A stretch of 64,000 nt of DNA from Chryseobacterium formosense (GTDB taxonomy: Bacteria; Bacteroidota; Bacteroidia; Flavobacteriales; Weeksellaceae), in NCBI RefSeq assembly GCF_900116415.1, contig NZ_FPAP01000002.1, positions 186,001 through 250,000 on the forward strand. The letters are read 5' to 3'. The notes under the pieces are model-generated. The model was not told the origin of the DNA, did no database searches, and was given only the letters and a program-made list of their open reading frames with translations. Below, piece after piece: positions 36,510-44,489 of this stretch (position 1 is its first letter; each line of letters opens with the position of its first letter). Position numbers and translations under genes: made by a program.

Positions 36510-36536
36510 TTAACATAATGTATCGTTATGTTAAAG
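36510..36536. repeat. Perfect inverted repeat TTTAACATAA-N7-TTATGTTAAA
   Basis: Its 10-base arms are separated by 7 bases. It lies about 60 bases above the lipoprotein -7 element and just before a terminator-like hairpin. It may be a regulator site or part of a transcript end. Confidence 0.5.
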
Positions 36537-36542
36537 AAAAAC

Positions 36543-36584
36543 AAACCGCGAACTCCCTTTTTTGGTGAATGAGCGGTTTTTTTT
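36543..36584 (+). terminator. Orphan terminator-like hairpin
   Basis: AAACCGC (36543-36549) pairs with GCGGTTT (36573-36579) and is followed by eight T on the plus strand. No plus-strand gene precedes it within 900 bases. The minus-strand side is also T-rich, so it may be a second terminator after the glutamine synthetase gene. Confidence 0.5.
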
Positions 36585-36673
36585 ATTAAGATTTTTTAAC
36601 AAAATAATTCCACTTTCCTTTATTCATCGGATTTTATAATTTTTGTGATTCTTAAAAATACTATTAAGAAATT

Positions 36674-36704
36674 ATAAAAAAAGTTCCCCGGAAAACCAGG
36701 GAAC
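36674..36704 (-). terminator. Terminator of the glutamine synthetase gene
   Basis: The stem pairs 36683-36691 with 36696-36704 (9 bp, one mismatch) around an AAAA loop, followed on the minus strand by TTTTTTTATAA. Confidence 0.85.
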
Positions 36705-36731
36705 CTTCACTAATATGGAACTTTACAGATG

Positions 36732-38927
36732 TTATCTTGTAAATAACATTTCTCTATATTTAGTCAGTGGCCAAAGCTCATCGTCAACCATCATTTCAAG
36801 GTCATCAGAAGCCTCTCTGATTCCTTCAAATAATGGGATAACTTTCGTACAGTAATCTTCTGCCTGGGTCTGACTATTGGTTACAGCTTTTGCTGCTTCT
36901 CTTGCTTTAATTAAATCTTCAACACCCAGTTTAATCTTTGAAACATTTTCAGAAATATTGGTGATCAAACTCATTTGTTCTTTCGCTAAAGTTTTGAATT
37001 CTTTATCTCCGAAGATTTCTTTAAGACCTTTTACGTTTTCAATTAATCTGTTCTGATATTTTAAAGCGGAAGGAATAATGTGGTTTCTTGCGATATCACT
37101 TAAAACTCTTGCTTCAATATCAATTACGGTAGAATATTTTTCTAATTTGATTTCGTTTCTTGCCTCAACTTCTCTGTGAGTGAAAACTCCGATTTCTTCG
37201 TAAAGATCCAGGAATTTTTTATCCATTTCCTGCTTAAGAGCTTCCGGAGTCGTTTTCAAATTGTTCAACCCTCTCTTTTTAGCTTCTTTAGCCCAGTCAT
37301 CAGAATATCCGTCACCTTCAAACATGATGTTTTTACACTGCTTGATGTATTCTCTCAATACATTGAAGATTGCTTCGTCTTTTTTAAGACCAGTTTCAAT
37401 TAAAGCATCAACTTCTTTTTTGAAATCGTTTAATTGTTTTGCTGCAATCGTGTTCATTACTGTCATCGACTCAGCACAGTTTGCTGCAGAACCTACTGCT
37501 CTGATCTCGAATTTATTTCCTGTAAATGCGAAAGGAGAAGTTCTGTTTCTGTCAGTGTTATCCAACAGAATTTCAGGAATTTTTCCAACTACATTTAGCT
37601 TTAAATCTGTTTTTTCGTCTGGTGAAAGTTTTCCTTCCGTTACTTTTTCAAGCTCTTCCAAAACTCTGAACAACTGGCTTCCGATAAATACAGAAATAAT
37701 TGCCGGTGGAGCTTCGTTTGCACCTAATCTGTGGTCGTTACTTGCAGAAGCAATACTTGCTCTTAAAAGATCCGCATATTCGTGAACTGCTTTAATTGTA
37801 TTCACGAAGAACGTTAAGAACTGTAAGTTTTTCTTAGGATTTTTTCCCGGGCTTAAAAGGTTTTCACCTGTATCGGTTGCTAAAGACCAGTTGTTGTGCT
37901 TTCCGCTTCCGTTTACTCCCGCGAATGGCTTTTCGTGGAATAAAATATGGAAATGGTGTCTGTGAGCAATTCTTGCCATTACGTCCATCAACAAAGAGTT
38001 GTGGTCTACCGCAACGTTTACTTCTTCAAACATTGGAGCTAATTCAAATTGGTTTGGAGCTACTTCGTTGTGTCTTGTCGTAACTGGAATACCCAATTTC
38101 ATACATTCAACTTCCAACTCTTTCATGAAGTTCATTACTCTTGTAGGAATTGAACCAAAATAGTGGTCATCAAGCTGCTGTCCTTTTGCTGGAGAGTGTC
38201 CAAGCAAAGTTTTACCTGTTAAAACTAAATCCGGACGTGATTGATACAAAGCTGAATCAACCAAAAAATATTCTTGCTCCCAACCTAAAGTAGGAGTTAC
38301 TTTCGTTACATTTTTGTCAAAATACTGCATTACGTTTGTTGCAGCTTCGTCTACAGCGTTCAATGCTCTTAAAAGAGGTGCTTTATAATCTAAAGTTTCT
38401 CCTGTGTAAGAAATGAAAATTGAAGGAATACACAATGTAGTTCCCATAATGAATGCCGGAGAAGTAGGATCCCAAGCTGTATAACCTCTCGCTTCGAAAG
38501 TGTTTCTGATACCACCATTCGGGAAAGAAGATGCATCCGGCTCCTGCTGAATCAATAAATTTCCGCTGAATCTTTCGATCGCTCTTCCGCCTTCAATTGG
38601 AGTGAAGAAAGAATCGTGCTTTTCTGCAGTAGATCCTGTCAAAGGTTGAAACCAGTGTGTGTAGTGTGTTACACCTTTGCTCATTGCCCAGTCTTTCATT
38701 GCAACAGCAACTTGGTCTGCAATGTGTCTTTGGATTTGAGTTCCTTTTTTCATCGCATCCAAAATAGATTGGAATGCTTCTTTCGTTAAATATTCTCTCA
38801 TTGTTTCTTCTGAGAAAACATTTTGACAGAATAATTCTGACAATTTTACAGGAACTTCGATAGAATTATCTTTTCTAAAGTCCTTAAATGGTAAAGTTTC
38901 TAACGCTTTGAATCTTAAAGTCGACAT
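36732..38927 (-). CDS. glnN: Type III glutamine synthetase (GSIII)
   Basis: It makes glutamine from glutamate, ammonia and ATP. The 731-residue length is that of GSIII, typical of Bacteroidota, against about 470 for GSI. Motifs seen are GWEQEYFLVD, TRHNEVAPNQFELAPMFEE, the ATP-site block AGVNGSGKHNNWSL, and SNDHRLGANEAPPAIIS. I start it at MSTLRFKAL (38927): the upstream ATG at 38951 overlaps a TAAATTTG promoter element, so MPRKIKPN is unlikely to be translated. It stands alone, with its own strong terminator. Confidence 0.95.
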   Translation of the reverse strand: MSTLRFKALETLPFKDFRKDNSIEVPVKLSELFCQNVFSEETMREYLTKEAFQSILDAMKKGTQIQRHIADQVAVAMKDWAMSKGVTHYTHWFQPLTGSTAEKHDSFFTPIEGGRAIERFSGNLLIQQEPDASSFPNGGIRNTFEARGYTAWDPTSPAFIMGTTLCIPSIFISYTGETLDYKAPLLRALNAVDEAATNVMQYFDKNVTKVTPTLGWEQEYFLVDSALYQSRPDLVLTGKTLLGHSPAKGQQLDDHYFGSIPTRVMNFMKELEVECMKLGIPVTTRHNEVAPNQFELAPMFEEVNVAVDHNSLLMDVMARIAHRHHFHILFHEKPFAGVNGSGKHNNWSLATDTGENLLSPGKNPKKNLQFLTFFVNTIKAVHEYADLLRASIASASNDHRLGANEAPPAIISVFIGSQLFRVLEELEKVTEGKLSPDEKTDLKLNVVGKIPEILLDNTDRNRTSPFAFTGNKFEIRAVGSAANCAESMTVMNTIAAKQLNDFKKEVDALIETGLKKDEAIFNVLREYIKQCKNIMFEGDGYSDDWAKEAKKRGLNNLKTTPEALKQEMDKKFLDLYEEIGVFTHREVEARNEIKLEKYSTVIDIEARVLSDIARNHIIPSALKYQNRLIENVKGLKEIFGDKEFKTLAKEQMSLITNISENVSKIKLGVEDLIKAREAAKAVTNSQTQAEDYCTKVIPLFEGIREASDDLEMMVDDELWPLTKYREMLFTR

Positions 38928-38948
38928 ATTGGGTTTGATTTTACGGGG

Positions 38949-38956
38949 CAAATTTA
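38949..38956 (-). promoter_or_regulatory. Candidate -7 element of glnN
   Basis: It reads TAAATTTG on the minus strand, about 22 bases before the chosen ATG. This position decides between the two possible starts. Confidence 0.5.
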
Positions 38957-39110
38957 CGAAAAAATTGAAACAAAAATTAATTACCCCTATGTTTTTTATG
39001 ATAATTTGTAAATAAATATAATTTTAAGATGAAAACACCCTCTTGATTTTATGGGGGTGGCTTTGAATTGGCTTTGATTTTATTATTTTAAATTTATGAT
39101 TAAGAATTCT

Positions 39111-39118
39111 TACTTTTG
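39111..39118 (+). promoter_or_regulatory. Candidate -7 element of the YwqK-like repeat protein gene
   Basis: TACTTTTG is an exact TAnnTTTG match 17 bases before the ATG at 39135. The -33 region has no clear TTTG. Confidence 0.5.
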
Positions 39119-39134
39119 AATAAATCCAAATTGT

Positions 39135-41642
39135 ATGATTAAAAAATCGATATGTATTATTTCTTTTCTTCTGTTTATAACAGCATTTTCTCAAAAATCT
39201 GAACCGATATATTATGATAAAGAATGGAAGGTGACTGCAAAATCCAATGCTTCTTATTATAGATTAATGCCGCAAAAAGAGTTGGGCGAATTGGTTTTGC
39301 TCCAGGATTTTTATATGAACGGAATACCACAGTTTGAAGGATATACTTTAAAGAATAATGAAAATGCCTATGTAGGAGATATTGTTTGGTATGATGAAAA
39401 CGGAAATGACGAGAATTTTAAACAATATAGAAATGAAACTAAAAATCTTACCTTATTATATTATTATCCCAATGGCAAAATCCGAAAGAAAGTTCAGTAT
39501 AAAAATGGGGTAAAAGATGGTGAAACTGTAATTTATAGTACAGACGGAACTGTTTTAATGAAAGGAATTTATGTAAAAGGAAAACCTGAAAGCGGAAGTT
39601 TTGAAAGAATAAAAAACAATGATGATTATGATTATAATGAGAAAATTCAGGAAGTTTCTTCGTTAGATAAAGGAGCTCATAATGATGGTGAAGATTTGAT
39701 GGTTGTTCCACCGCCGCCGCCAATTCCTCAAACAAGAGGAGTTGAGCCGCAAACTATTGCGCTTTTAGAACCAATAGGGGAAGTGAAAAATTCTTCAAAA
39801 AAAATCAAAAATAGAAAAGCAGTTACTGAGAAAATATTTTGGGCAAATTCAAAACAAATTGCTCAGGAAACAGTTTTTGCCATTGACGGGGGTTATTATA
39901 AATCTATTGAACAGAGAAATTACGACAAGACGGGAAAATTAATTCAATCTTTGAATGAGGCTAACTTTTACGATTATGGAAATGATATTACAAATGGATT
40001 AGATTATGAGTACTATCTCCAGAATAACTTTGCAACCGAAGTTAAAACCATTATAAAATACGCAGGTAAATTAAGATCAGGGAAGACTTTTTCATATTTC
40101 CCGAACGGAAAAATTTCAACAGAAACTTTGTATAAAGATGGTTGGAAAGATGGCGAAGAAATGGTTTATGATGAGAACGGAAAATTAAAAAGTAAAAGAA
40201 TTTATAAAGAAAATGAGCCTTTTCAAGGAAATTTTGATGCAAATGCAGGTGCGTTTATCGTGAATTTAAATTACGTCAACGGTTTAAAAGATGGTGAAGC
40301 AGTGGTTTTCGATGAAGAAAAGCAAATCGTTGCAAAAGGCATTTACAAAGACGGAAAGCCTTTTAACGGAACTTTTGTTTTGCAACTTGATGATCGTTCC
40401 GATGATTATGAATTGATCAATGTTGACAATTTCAAAAAGACTGGTCTGCAAAAAGTATTTGGTTACCGATTGGAAAATCTAGAAAAGACCTACATGATGA
40501 AAGATGATAAGCTTCATGGGATCACAACTTTTTATGATAAAGGCGAAATTACCGGAACATTAGAATATAAAAATAATGTACCTTATAATGGGACTTTAGT
40601 TAGTGACGAAAAAGCAATCATTTACAAAAATGGAAACCTTGCTGAAGAAACCTATTTTAAAAATCGATATAATAAAGAAGGAATTCAAAAGCAGAAAATT
40701 TATGAAAACGGGGTTTTAACAAAAGTCAAAAATTATTCTTTCACCATTTCAGATAAGCCACAGGAATTTTATGAAGGGATTTTGAAAAACGGAAAACCTT
40801 TCTCCGGCTATTTTGAAACGGAAGATGATCGCGAGTTTAAACAAGTTGATTATTTTGAAAATGGAATCCGAAAATTTCAGTATTCCAATGATTATCTGAA
40901 AAATATGGATAATTATCAACATCAATTATATGATATAAAATCAACTTATAAAGGCGGGGAAATTTTTGATGGTGTCGAATATAAGCTCAATGAAAAGCAG
41001 TTCATTTCAAGATATTGGAAAAATGGCGTGTTGAAAAGTTTCGACTGGGATTTGTTTGCCATGCATTATTTTAACAGAATACATTTTGAGTTGAAAGGGA
41101 ATGTAATTGAAATCAAAGATATGCAGGCGAACAAAAAAGCTGAGATTAAAATCGAACAATCAGGGAATACTTTCAATAAACAGCTTTCTATCGACGGGGA
41201 ACTTGTTGATTCGACAAGAAAAGAGTATTTAGAATCAAAATATAAAGAAGGATTAATTCTTTATCGGGAGCAAGACGGGAAAATTTTTGCGACAAAAGTA
41301 GACCTAGCTGATGAGTCTGTCGAGTCTAGCGAAGGAACGGAATTATTTTACAAAGTGTATATGCTTGTTAAAGAATCATCAAATATTCAGGTAAGTTTTA
41401 ACGATTTGTCTGAAAAATTTGTTTCAAACAAATTCATGGAAGAAACTGATGAAAACGAAATTATAACAGGTGTTCAAACCGACGCAGAAGGAAAACCAAA
41501 AGACGGAATTCTTATTACGCCTACTGAGAATAATAACTACACTTTACAACTTTACATGAATCGAAAATTAATGAAAACGATAGAGAAAGTGAGTTTCGAT
41601 AAAATTAAAGATGAAATAAAAAAGTTGGAAAGGTTAGATTAA
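39135..41642 (+). CDS. Large secreted protein with YwqK/MORN-like repeats
   Basis: The 835-residue protein has a signal peptide (MIKKSICIISFLLFITAFS) and many copies of the pattern YPNGK...Y.NG.KDGE...Y...G.L...G.Y..GKP..G, for example YYPNGKIRKKVQYKNGVKDGE, YFPNGKISTETLYKDGWKDGE and LNYVNGLKDGEAVVFDEEK. This is the MORN-variant repeat of YwqK-type proteins. A short proline run (VVPPPPPIPQ, about 195-205) splits two repeat blocks. The last 250 residues lack repeats and are unrecognised. Such repeats form extended beta-sheet rods; the role is unknown. No T9SS sorting domain is seen, so it may stay in the periplasm or at the outer membrane. Confidence 0.75.
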   Translation: MIKKSICIISFLLFITAFSQKSEPIYYDKEWKVTAKSNASYYRLMPQKELGELVLLQDFYMNGIPQFEGYTLKNNENAYVGDIVWYDENGNDENFKQYRNETKNLTLLYYYPNGKIRKKVQYKNGVKDGETVIYSTDGTVLMKGIYVKGKPESGSFERIKNNDDYDYNEKIQEVSSLDKGAHNDGEDLMVVPPPPPIPQTRGVEPQTIALLEPIGEVKNSSKKIKNRKAVTEKIFWANSKQIAQETVFAIDGGYYKSIEQRNYDKTGKLIQSLNEANFYDYGNDITNGLDYEYYLQNNFATEVKTIIKYAGKLRSGKTFSYFPNGKISTETLYKDGWKDGEEMVYDENGKLKSKRIYKENEPFQGNFDANAGAFIVNLNYVNGLKDGEAVVFDEEKQIVAKGIYKDGKPFNGTFVLQLDDRSDDYELINVDNFKKTGLQKVFGYRLENLEKTYMMKDDKLHGITTFYDKGEITGTLEYKNNVPYNGTLVSDEKAIIYKNGNLAEETYFKNRYNKEGIQKQKIYENGVLTKVKNYSFTISDKPQEFYEGILKNGKPFSGYFETEDDREFKQVDYFENGIRKFQYSNDYLKNMDNYQHQLYDIKSTYKGGEIFDGVEYKLNEKQFISRYWKNGVLKSFDWDLFAMHYFNRIHFELKGNVIEIKDMQANKKAEIKIEQSGNTFNKQLSIDGELVDSTRKEYLESKYKEGLILYREQDGKIFATKVDLADESVESSEGTELFYKVYMLVKESSNIQVSFNDLSEKFVSNKFMEETDENEIITGVQTDAEGKPKDGILITPTENNNYTLQLYMNRKLMKTIEKVSFDKIKDEIKKLERLD

Positions 41643-41699
41643 ATATGAATAAAACTTATTCTTAATTTCTTTTTACATATTCCGATAAGTATTAATTTT

Positions 41700-41738
41700 A
41701 AAAACCATTTAATCTATTAACTAGGTTTTTAGATTAAA
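41700..41738 (+). promoter_or_regulatory. Interleaved inverted repeats upstream of the DUF6909 gene
   Basis: AAAAACC (41700-41706) is complementary to GGTTTTT (41724-41730), and TTTAATCT (41708-41715) to AGATTAAA (41731-41738). The two helices interleave, so they compete or form a pseudoknot. In such AT-rich DNA this could be chance. Confidence 0.25.
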
Positions 41739-41822
41739 CAGCAAGTTGCTGAAAATTAGTGTATTAAAATATTAAAAATATTTTTCGTAACTTGCGAGAC
41801 TTTTTATAAAAATTTTAAATAT

Positions 41823-43514
41823 ATGACAAATTCTAGAGCAAGAGAAACCACCGAGGCAATTGAAAGACTATACATATCTATGAGACATTTGTTTTATAGA
41901 GGTTTTTTCAAGCCAAGCGGAGTTTCGGGAGAAAGCATTAGAAGTTTGTTGAAGACGATCAATCCGGAAATTTACGGTACCATGAGCATTCCAAGTAAAT
42001 TGGAATTGGATGGTTTGATGTATGTTTTAGACAGACTTCCAGAAGGTATTGAAGAATGTGCTTTCATTCATCTTACATCAGATGAAGGTTTTGATAAAGG
42101 AAGTTTTGAGCCGATCGTTCCTAAAAAGAGAAGAAGAAACTGTTACAGAATCGACGAACATCAGATGAACATTGAAGTTCTTTTGGGGCGTTCCGAAATC
42201 TACGATATTCTTACCCACCTTACTTTTTTATTTATAGAAGCAGATAAAATTCGTAACCTCGCATTTATTCAGGATGAAAACTGGAAGCCGACAAGAGCTT
42301 TCAAAATCATAGAAGAAGTAGTGAAAGGCGAGAAAAAATTCAGCAGAAGAGAAAAAGAGGTGGCATTGATTCATTTGTCTTCATTAATCGGAAGAACTTT
42401 TGATGAAACGTTAAATGCTTATAACACTTTTGGCGATGATGAAAACCCGGACAGATTGTTTAAAATCATCTATCATTTAGGGAAAGTAAGTCTGGAAGAT
42501 GCAAAGCAGAGCCGTGAAAGAGAAATTCATTTCAGTGCAATCCTGAAAGAAAGAGTAGGACATCACTATTTCGGAGAAAAATGGGCAAATAAGGTGAAAG
42601 AAGTTTTATTTGAAAACGACCTTCATATGCGTCCTTTACACATCATATCTGCCAATATGCATTCGGTAAAAAATATGCTGTTTGCCAATGACGCTCTAAA
42701 GAAAAAACAGACTAAAGATGTTGACTATAAACTTTACCAGGAAATTTCTAATAAAAAAGATCTTCGTGATAAGGTTTTAAAATATGCGTTGGAAGAAGGT
42801 TTGATTTATATTGATGATAGAAGCGGAAGTAATATTGATGTTCAGATCATTGATTTAAGCAAGGTTGATCTTAAAAATACACCATTTAGCGGAGTGAAAT
42901 TCGCGGGAGAAGATGTAATCATGGTTTTTGATTACGCTTTTGGAGAACAGGCTTTTGAGGTGATGGATGAGCTTTTAAGACCATTCGAGCAAAAAGGTGA
43001 AGTGTATATGATGAAAGTAAAATCGGTTTCCATTATGGGTAAGGCGGGAATTCTTGCCGGTGGAAAAGGCGATATTATGATTCCTACTTCGCATATTTTT
43101 GAAGGAACAGCCGACAATTATCCGTTTGAAAATGCCCTTAAAAAAGAAGATTTCGTTGATGATGAATTACAGGCTTTCGAAGGTCCGATGATTACCGTTT
43201 TGGGAACATCACTGCAAAACAGAGATATTCTTCAGTATTTTATGAATACTTCGTGGAAGGCAATCGGGCTTGAAATGGAAGGGGCGCATTATCAGAAAGC
43301 AATTCAGGTAGCTTCTAAAATCAGACACCATATTTCCCCGGATCTATTTGTGATGTATGCTTATTACGCATCAGATAATCCTTTGGAAACAGGTTCTACG
43401 CTATCTTCAGGAGGTTTGGGATTAACCGGAGTAAAACCAACCTATCTGATTACATTAAAAATCCTTGAGAAAATTTTACAAAGCGGAGCAAAAGAAGTTT
43501 CTGCTAAGAAATAA
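41823..43514 (+). CDS. DUF6909 family protein with nucleosidase-like C-terminal domain
   Basis: The 563-residue protein matches what I recall as DUF6909, a family restricted to Bacteroidota. The N-terminal 350 residues are largely helical and charged (TNSRARETTEAIERLYISMRHLFYRGFF). The C-terminal 200 residues resemble nucleoside phosphorylase or AMP-nucleosidase folds: GEVYMMKVKSVSIMGKAGILAGGKGDIMIPT, then ITVLGTS, and WKAIGLEMEGAHY near residue 480, where the glutamate pair recalls the MEGA/MESA motif that contacts ribose. Catalysis on a nucleoside or nucleotide is inference. It is cytoplasmic, monocistronic and followed by a terminator. Confidence 0.7.
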   Translation: MTNSRARETTEAIERLYISMRHLFYRGFFKPSGVSGESIRSLLKTINPEIYGTMSIPSKLELDGLMYVLDRLPEGIEECAFIHLTSDEGFDKGSFEPIVPKKRRRNCYRIDEHQMNIEVLLGRSEIYDILTHLTFLFIEADKIRNLAFIQDENWKPTRAFKIIEEVVKGEKKFSRREKEVALIHLSSLIGRTFDETLNAYNTFGDDENPDRLFKIIYHLGKVSLEDAKQSREREIHFSAILKERVGHHYFGEKWANKVKEVLFENDLHMRPLHIISANMHSVKNMLFANDALKKKQTKDVDYKLYQEISNKKDLRDKVLKYALEEGLIYIDDRSGSNIDVQIIDLSKVDLKNTPFSGVKFAGEDVIMVFDYAFGEQAFEVMDELLRPFEQKGEVYMMKVKSVSIMGKAGILAGGKGDIMIPTSHIFEGTADNYPFENALKKEDFVDDELQAFEGPMITVLGTSLQNRDILQYFMNTSWKAIGLEMEGAHYQKAIQVASKIRHHISPDLFVMYAYYASDNPLETGSTLSSGGLGLTGVKPTYLITLKILEKILQSGAKEVSAKK

Positions 43515-43534
43515 TTTGATTTTTAACTAAATAT

Positions 43535-43568
43535 AAACCTCGAATGTTTTCATTTGAGGTTTTTATTT
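43535..43568 (+). terminator. Terminator of the DUF6909 gene
   Basis: A 12-bp stem (43535-43546 with 43551-43562, one G-T pair) and TTTT loop are followed by a T-rich run. Confidence 0.85.
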
Positions 43569-43578
43569 TAACCACAAA

Positions 43579-43720
43579 TAGCGCAAATGTTTTTCACGAA
43601 TAGCACAAAGTAATAGTGTTCATTTGTGCTTTTTCATTTGTGAAACTTGTGTTTAAAAATTCTCAAGATTATACAATTCCTATAAACAACCATCTGTGAA
43701 AATTTGTGAAATCTGTGGGA
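43579..43720 (+). repeat. 142-base intergenic repeat, copy A
   Basis: It is homologous to copy B at 44231-44372, which has the same length. Shared blocks include TTTCATTTGT, TTGTGTTTAAA, ATTCTCAAGATT, ATCTGTGAAAAT and GTGAAATCTGTGGGA. The sequence is made of short CACAAA/TTTGTG words in both orientations. It lies just before the DinB-like gene. Confidence 0.8.
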
Positions 43721-43756
43721 GAACAAAAATAGTTATCTTTAAAAAAATAAAAACAA

Positions 43757-44233
43757 ATGAGCACAACATCACAATTAGCCAAAAGATTCAGAGAAGTTTT
43801 GCTGGATGGGAAATGGATTGCCAATACCAATTTTAAAGATCAGCTTTCTGATGTGACTTGGGAACAGGTAACCACAAAGATTGGTTCTTTAAATACCGTC
43901 GCAATGCTTGCTTTTCATATTGATTATTATATTGCAGGATTGATCAATGTGTTTGAAGGTGGCGATCTGGAAATCAGAGATCAGTTCAGCTTTGATCTTC
44001 CTCCGATTGAATCTCAAAAACAATGGGAGGAATTATTGAACAAGCTTTGGGATGATGCCGAAAAATTCGCTTCTTTATTAGAACAAATGCCGGATTCTAA
44101 GATGAATGAAGTTTTTGTTGATCAAAAATACGGAACTTACTTAAGGAATATCGACGGAATGATTGAGCATTGTTATTATCATTTAGGTCAGATTACTTTA
44201 ATTAAAAAATTGATCTTGTCTAAACAAGAATAG
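43757..44233 (+). CDS. DinB-like four-helix metalloprotein
   Basis: The 158-residue protein has the DinB/YfiT four-helix pattern. Three candidate metal-binding histidines are placed as in the family: one in MLAFHIDYYIAG and two in IEHCYYHLGQI. Members are putative metal-dependent thiol transferases or hydrolases, some linked to bacillithiol. The target here is unknown. A TATCTTTA element (43734-43741, one mismatch to TAnnTTTG) may be its promoter. The stop codon is the first three bases of repeat copy B, so the repeat touches the coding end directly. Confidence 0.85.
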   Translation: MSTTSQLAKRFREVLLDGKWIANTNFKDQLSDVTWEQVTTKIGSLNTVAMLAFHIDYYIAGLINVFEGGDLEIRDQFSFDLPPIESQKQWEELLNKLWDDAEKFASLLEQMPDSKMNEVFVDQKYGTYLRNIDGMIEHCYYHLGQITLIKKLILSKQE

Positions 44234-44372
44234 CACTAATATTTTTCACCAATTACACAAAATTATTAGGATCTGTTTGTACCTTTCATTTGTAAATTTG
44301 TGTTTAAATATTCTCAAGATTGCACCGATTCTTTTACGCAATCATCTGTGAAAATCAGTGAAATCTGTGGGA
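44231..44372 (+). repeat. 142-base intergenic repeat, copy B
   Basis: This is the second copy of the repeat at 43579-43720, in direct orientation, on the other side of the DinB-like gene. It begins at the TAG stop of that gene and is diverged but clearly related over its whole length. Confidence 0.8.
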
Positions 44373-44428
44373 ATCTAATTTAACCATTACATGAAAGCTA
44401 TATCTAAACCCCAACGAAAAACATCTTC

Positions 44429-44455
44429 AAAGCTTCATATTTGAGGCTTTTTCAA
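44429..44455 (+). terminator. Terminator of the DinB-like gene
   Basis: The 9-bp stem AAAGCTTCA/TGAGGCTTT (44429-44437 and 44442-44450, one G-T pair) has a TATT loop and T-rich 3' side. Confidence 0.7.
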
Positions 44456-44489
44456 AAATTACCTACCTTTAGACAAATAAAATTTATCA

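Larger units (their letters stand above)
36391..36731. other. Gene-free region with inverted repeat and two terminator-like hairpins
   Basis: This 341-base gap holds the lipoprotein promoter (36443-36450), a perfect 10-bp inverted repeat (36510-36536), an orphan terminator-like hairpin (36543-36584) and the glutamine synthetase terminator (36683-36704). No credible ORF is seen. The hairpins could bound a small RNA, but there is no further evidence for one. Confidence 0.5.

Noticed and set aside
38928..38951. Upstream ATG for glnN (MPRKIKPN)
   Set aside because: It overlaps a -7 element and gives a longer N-terminus than other GSIII proteins.
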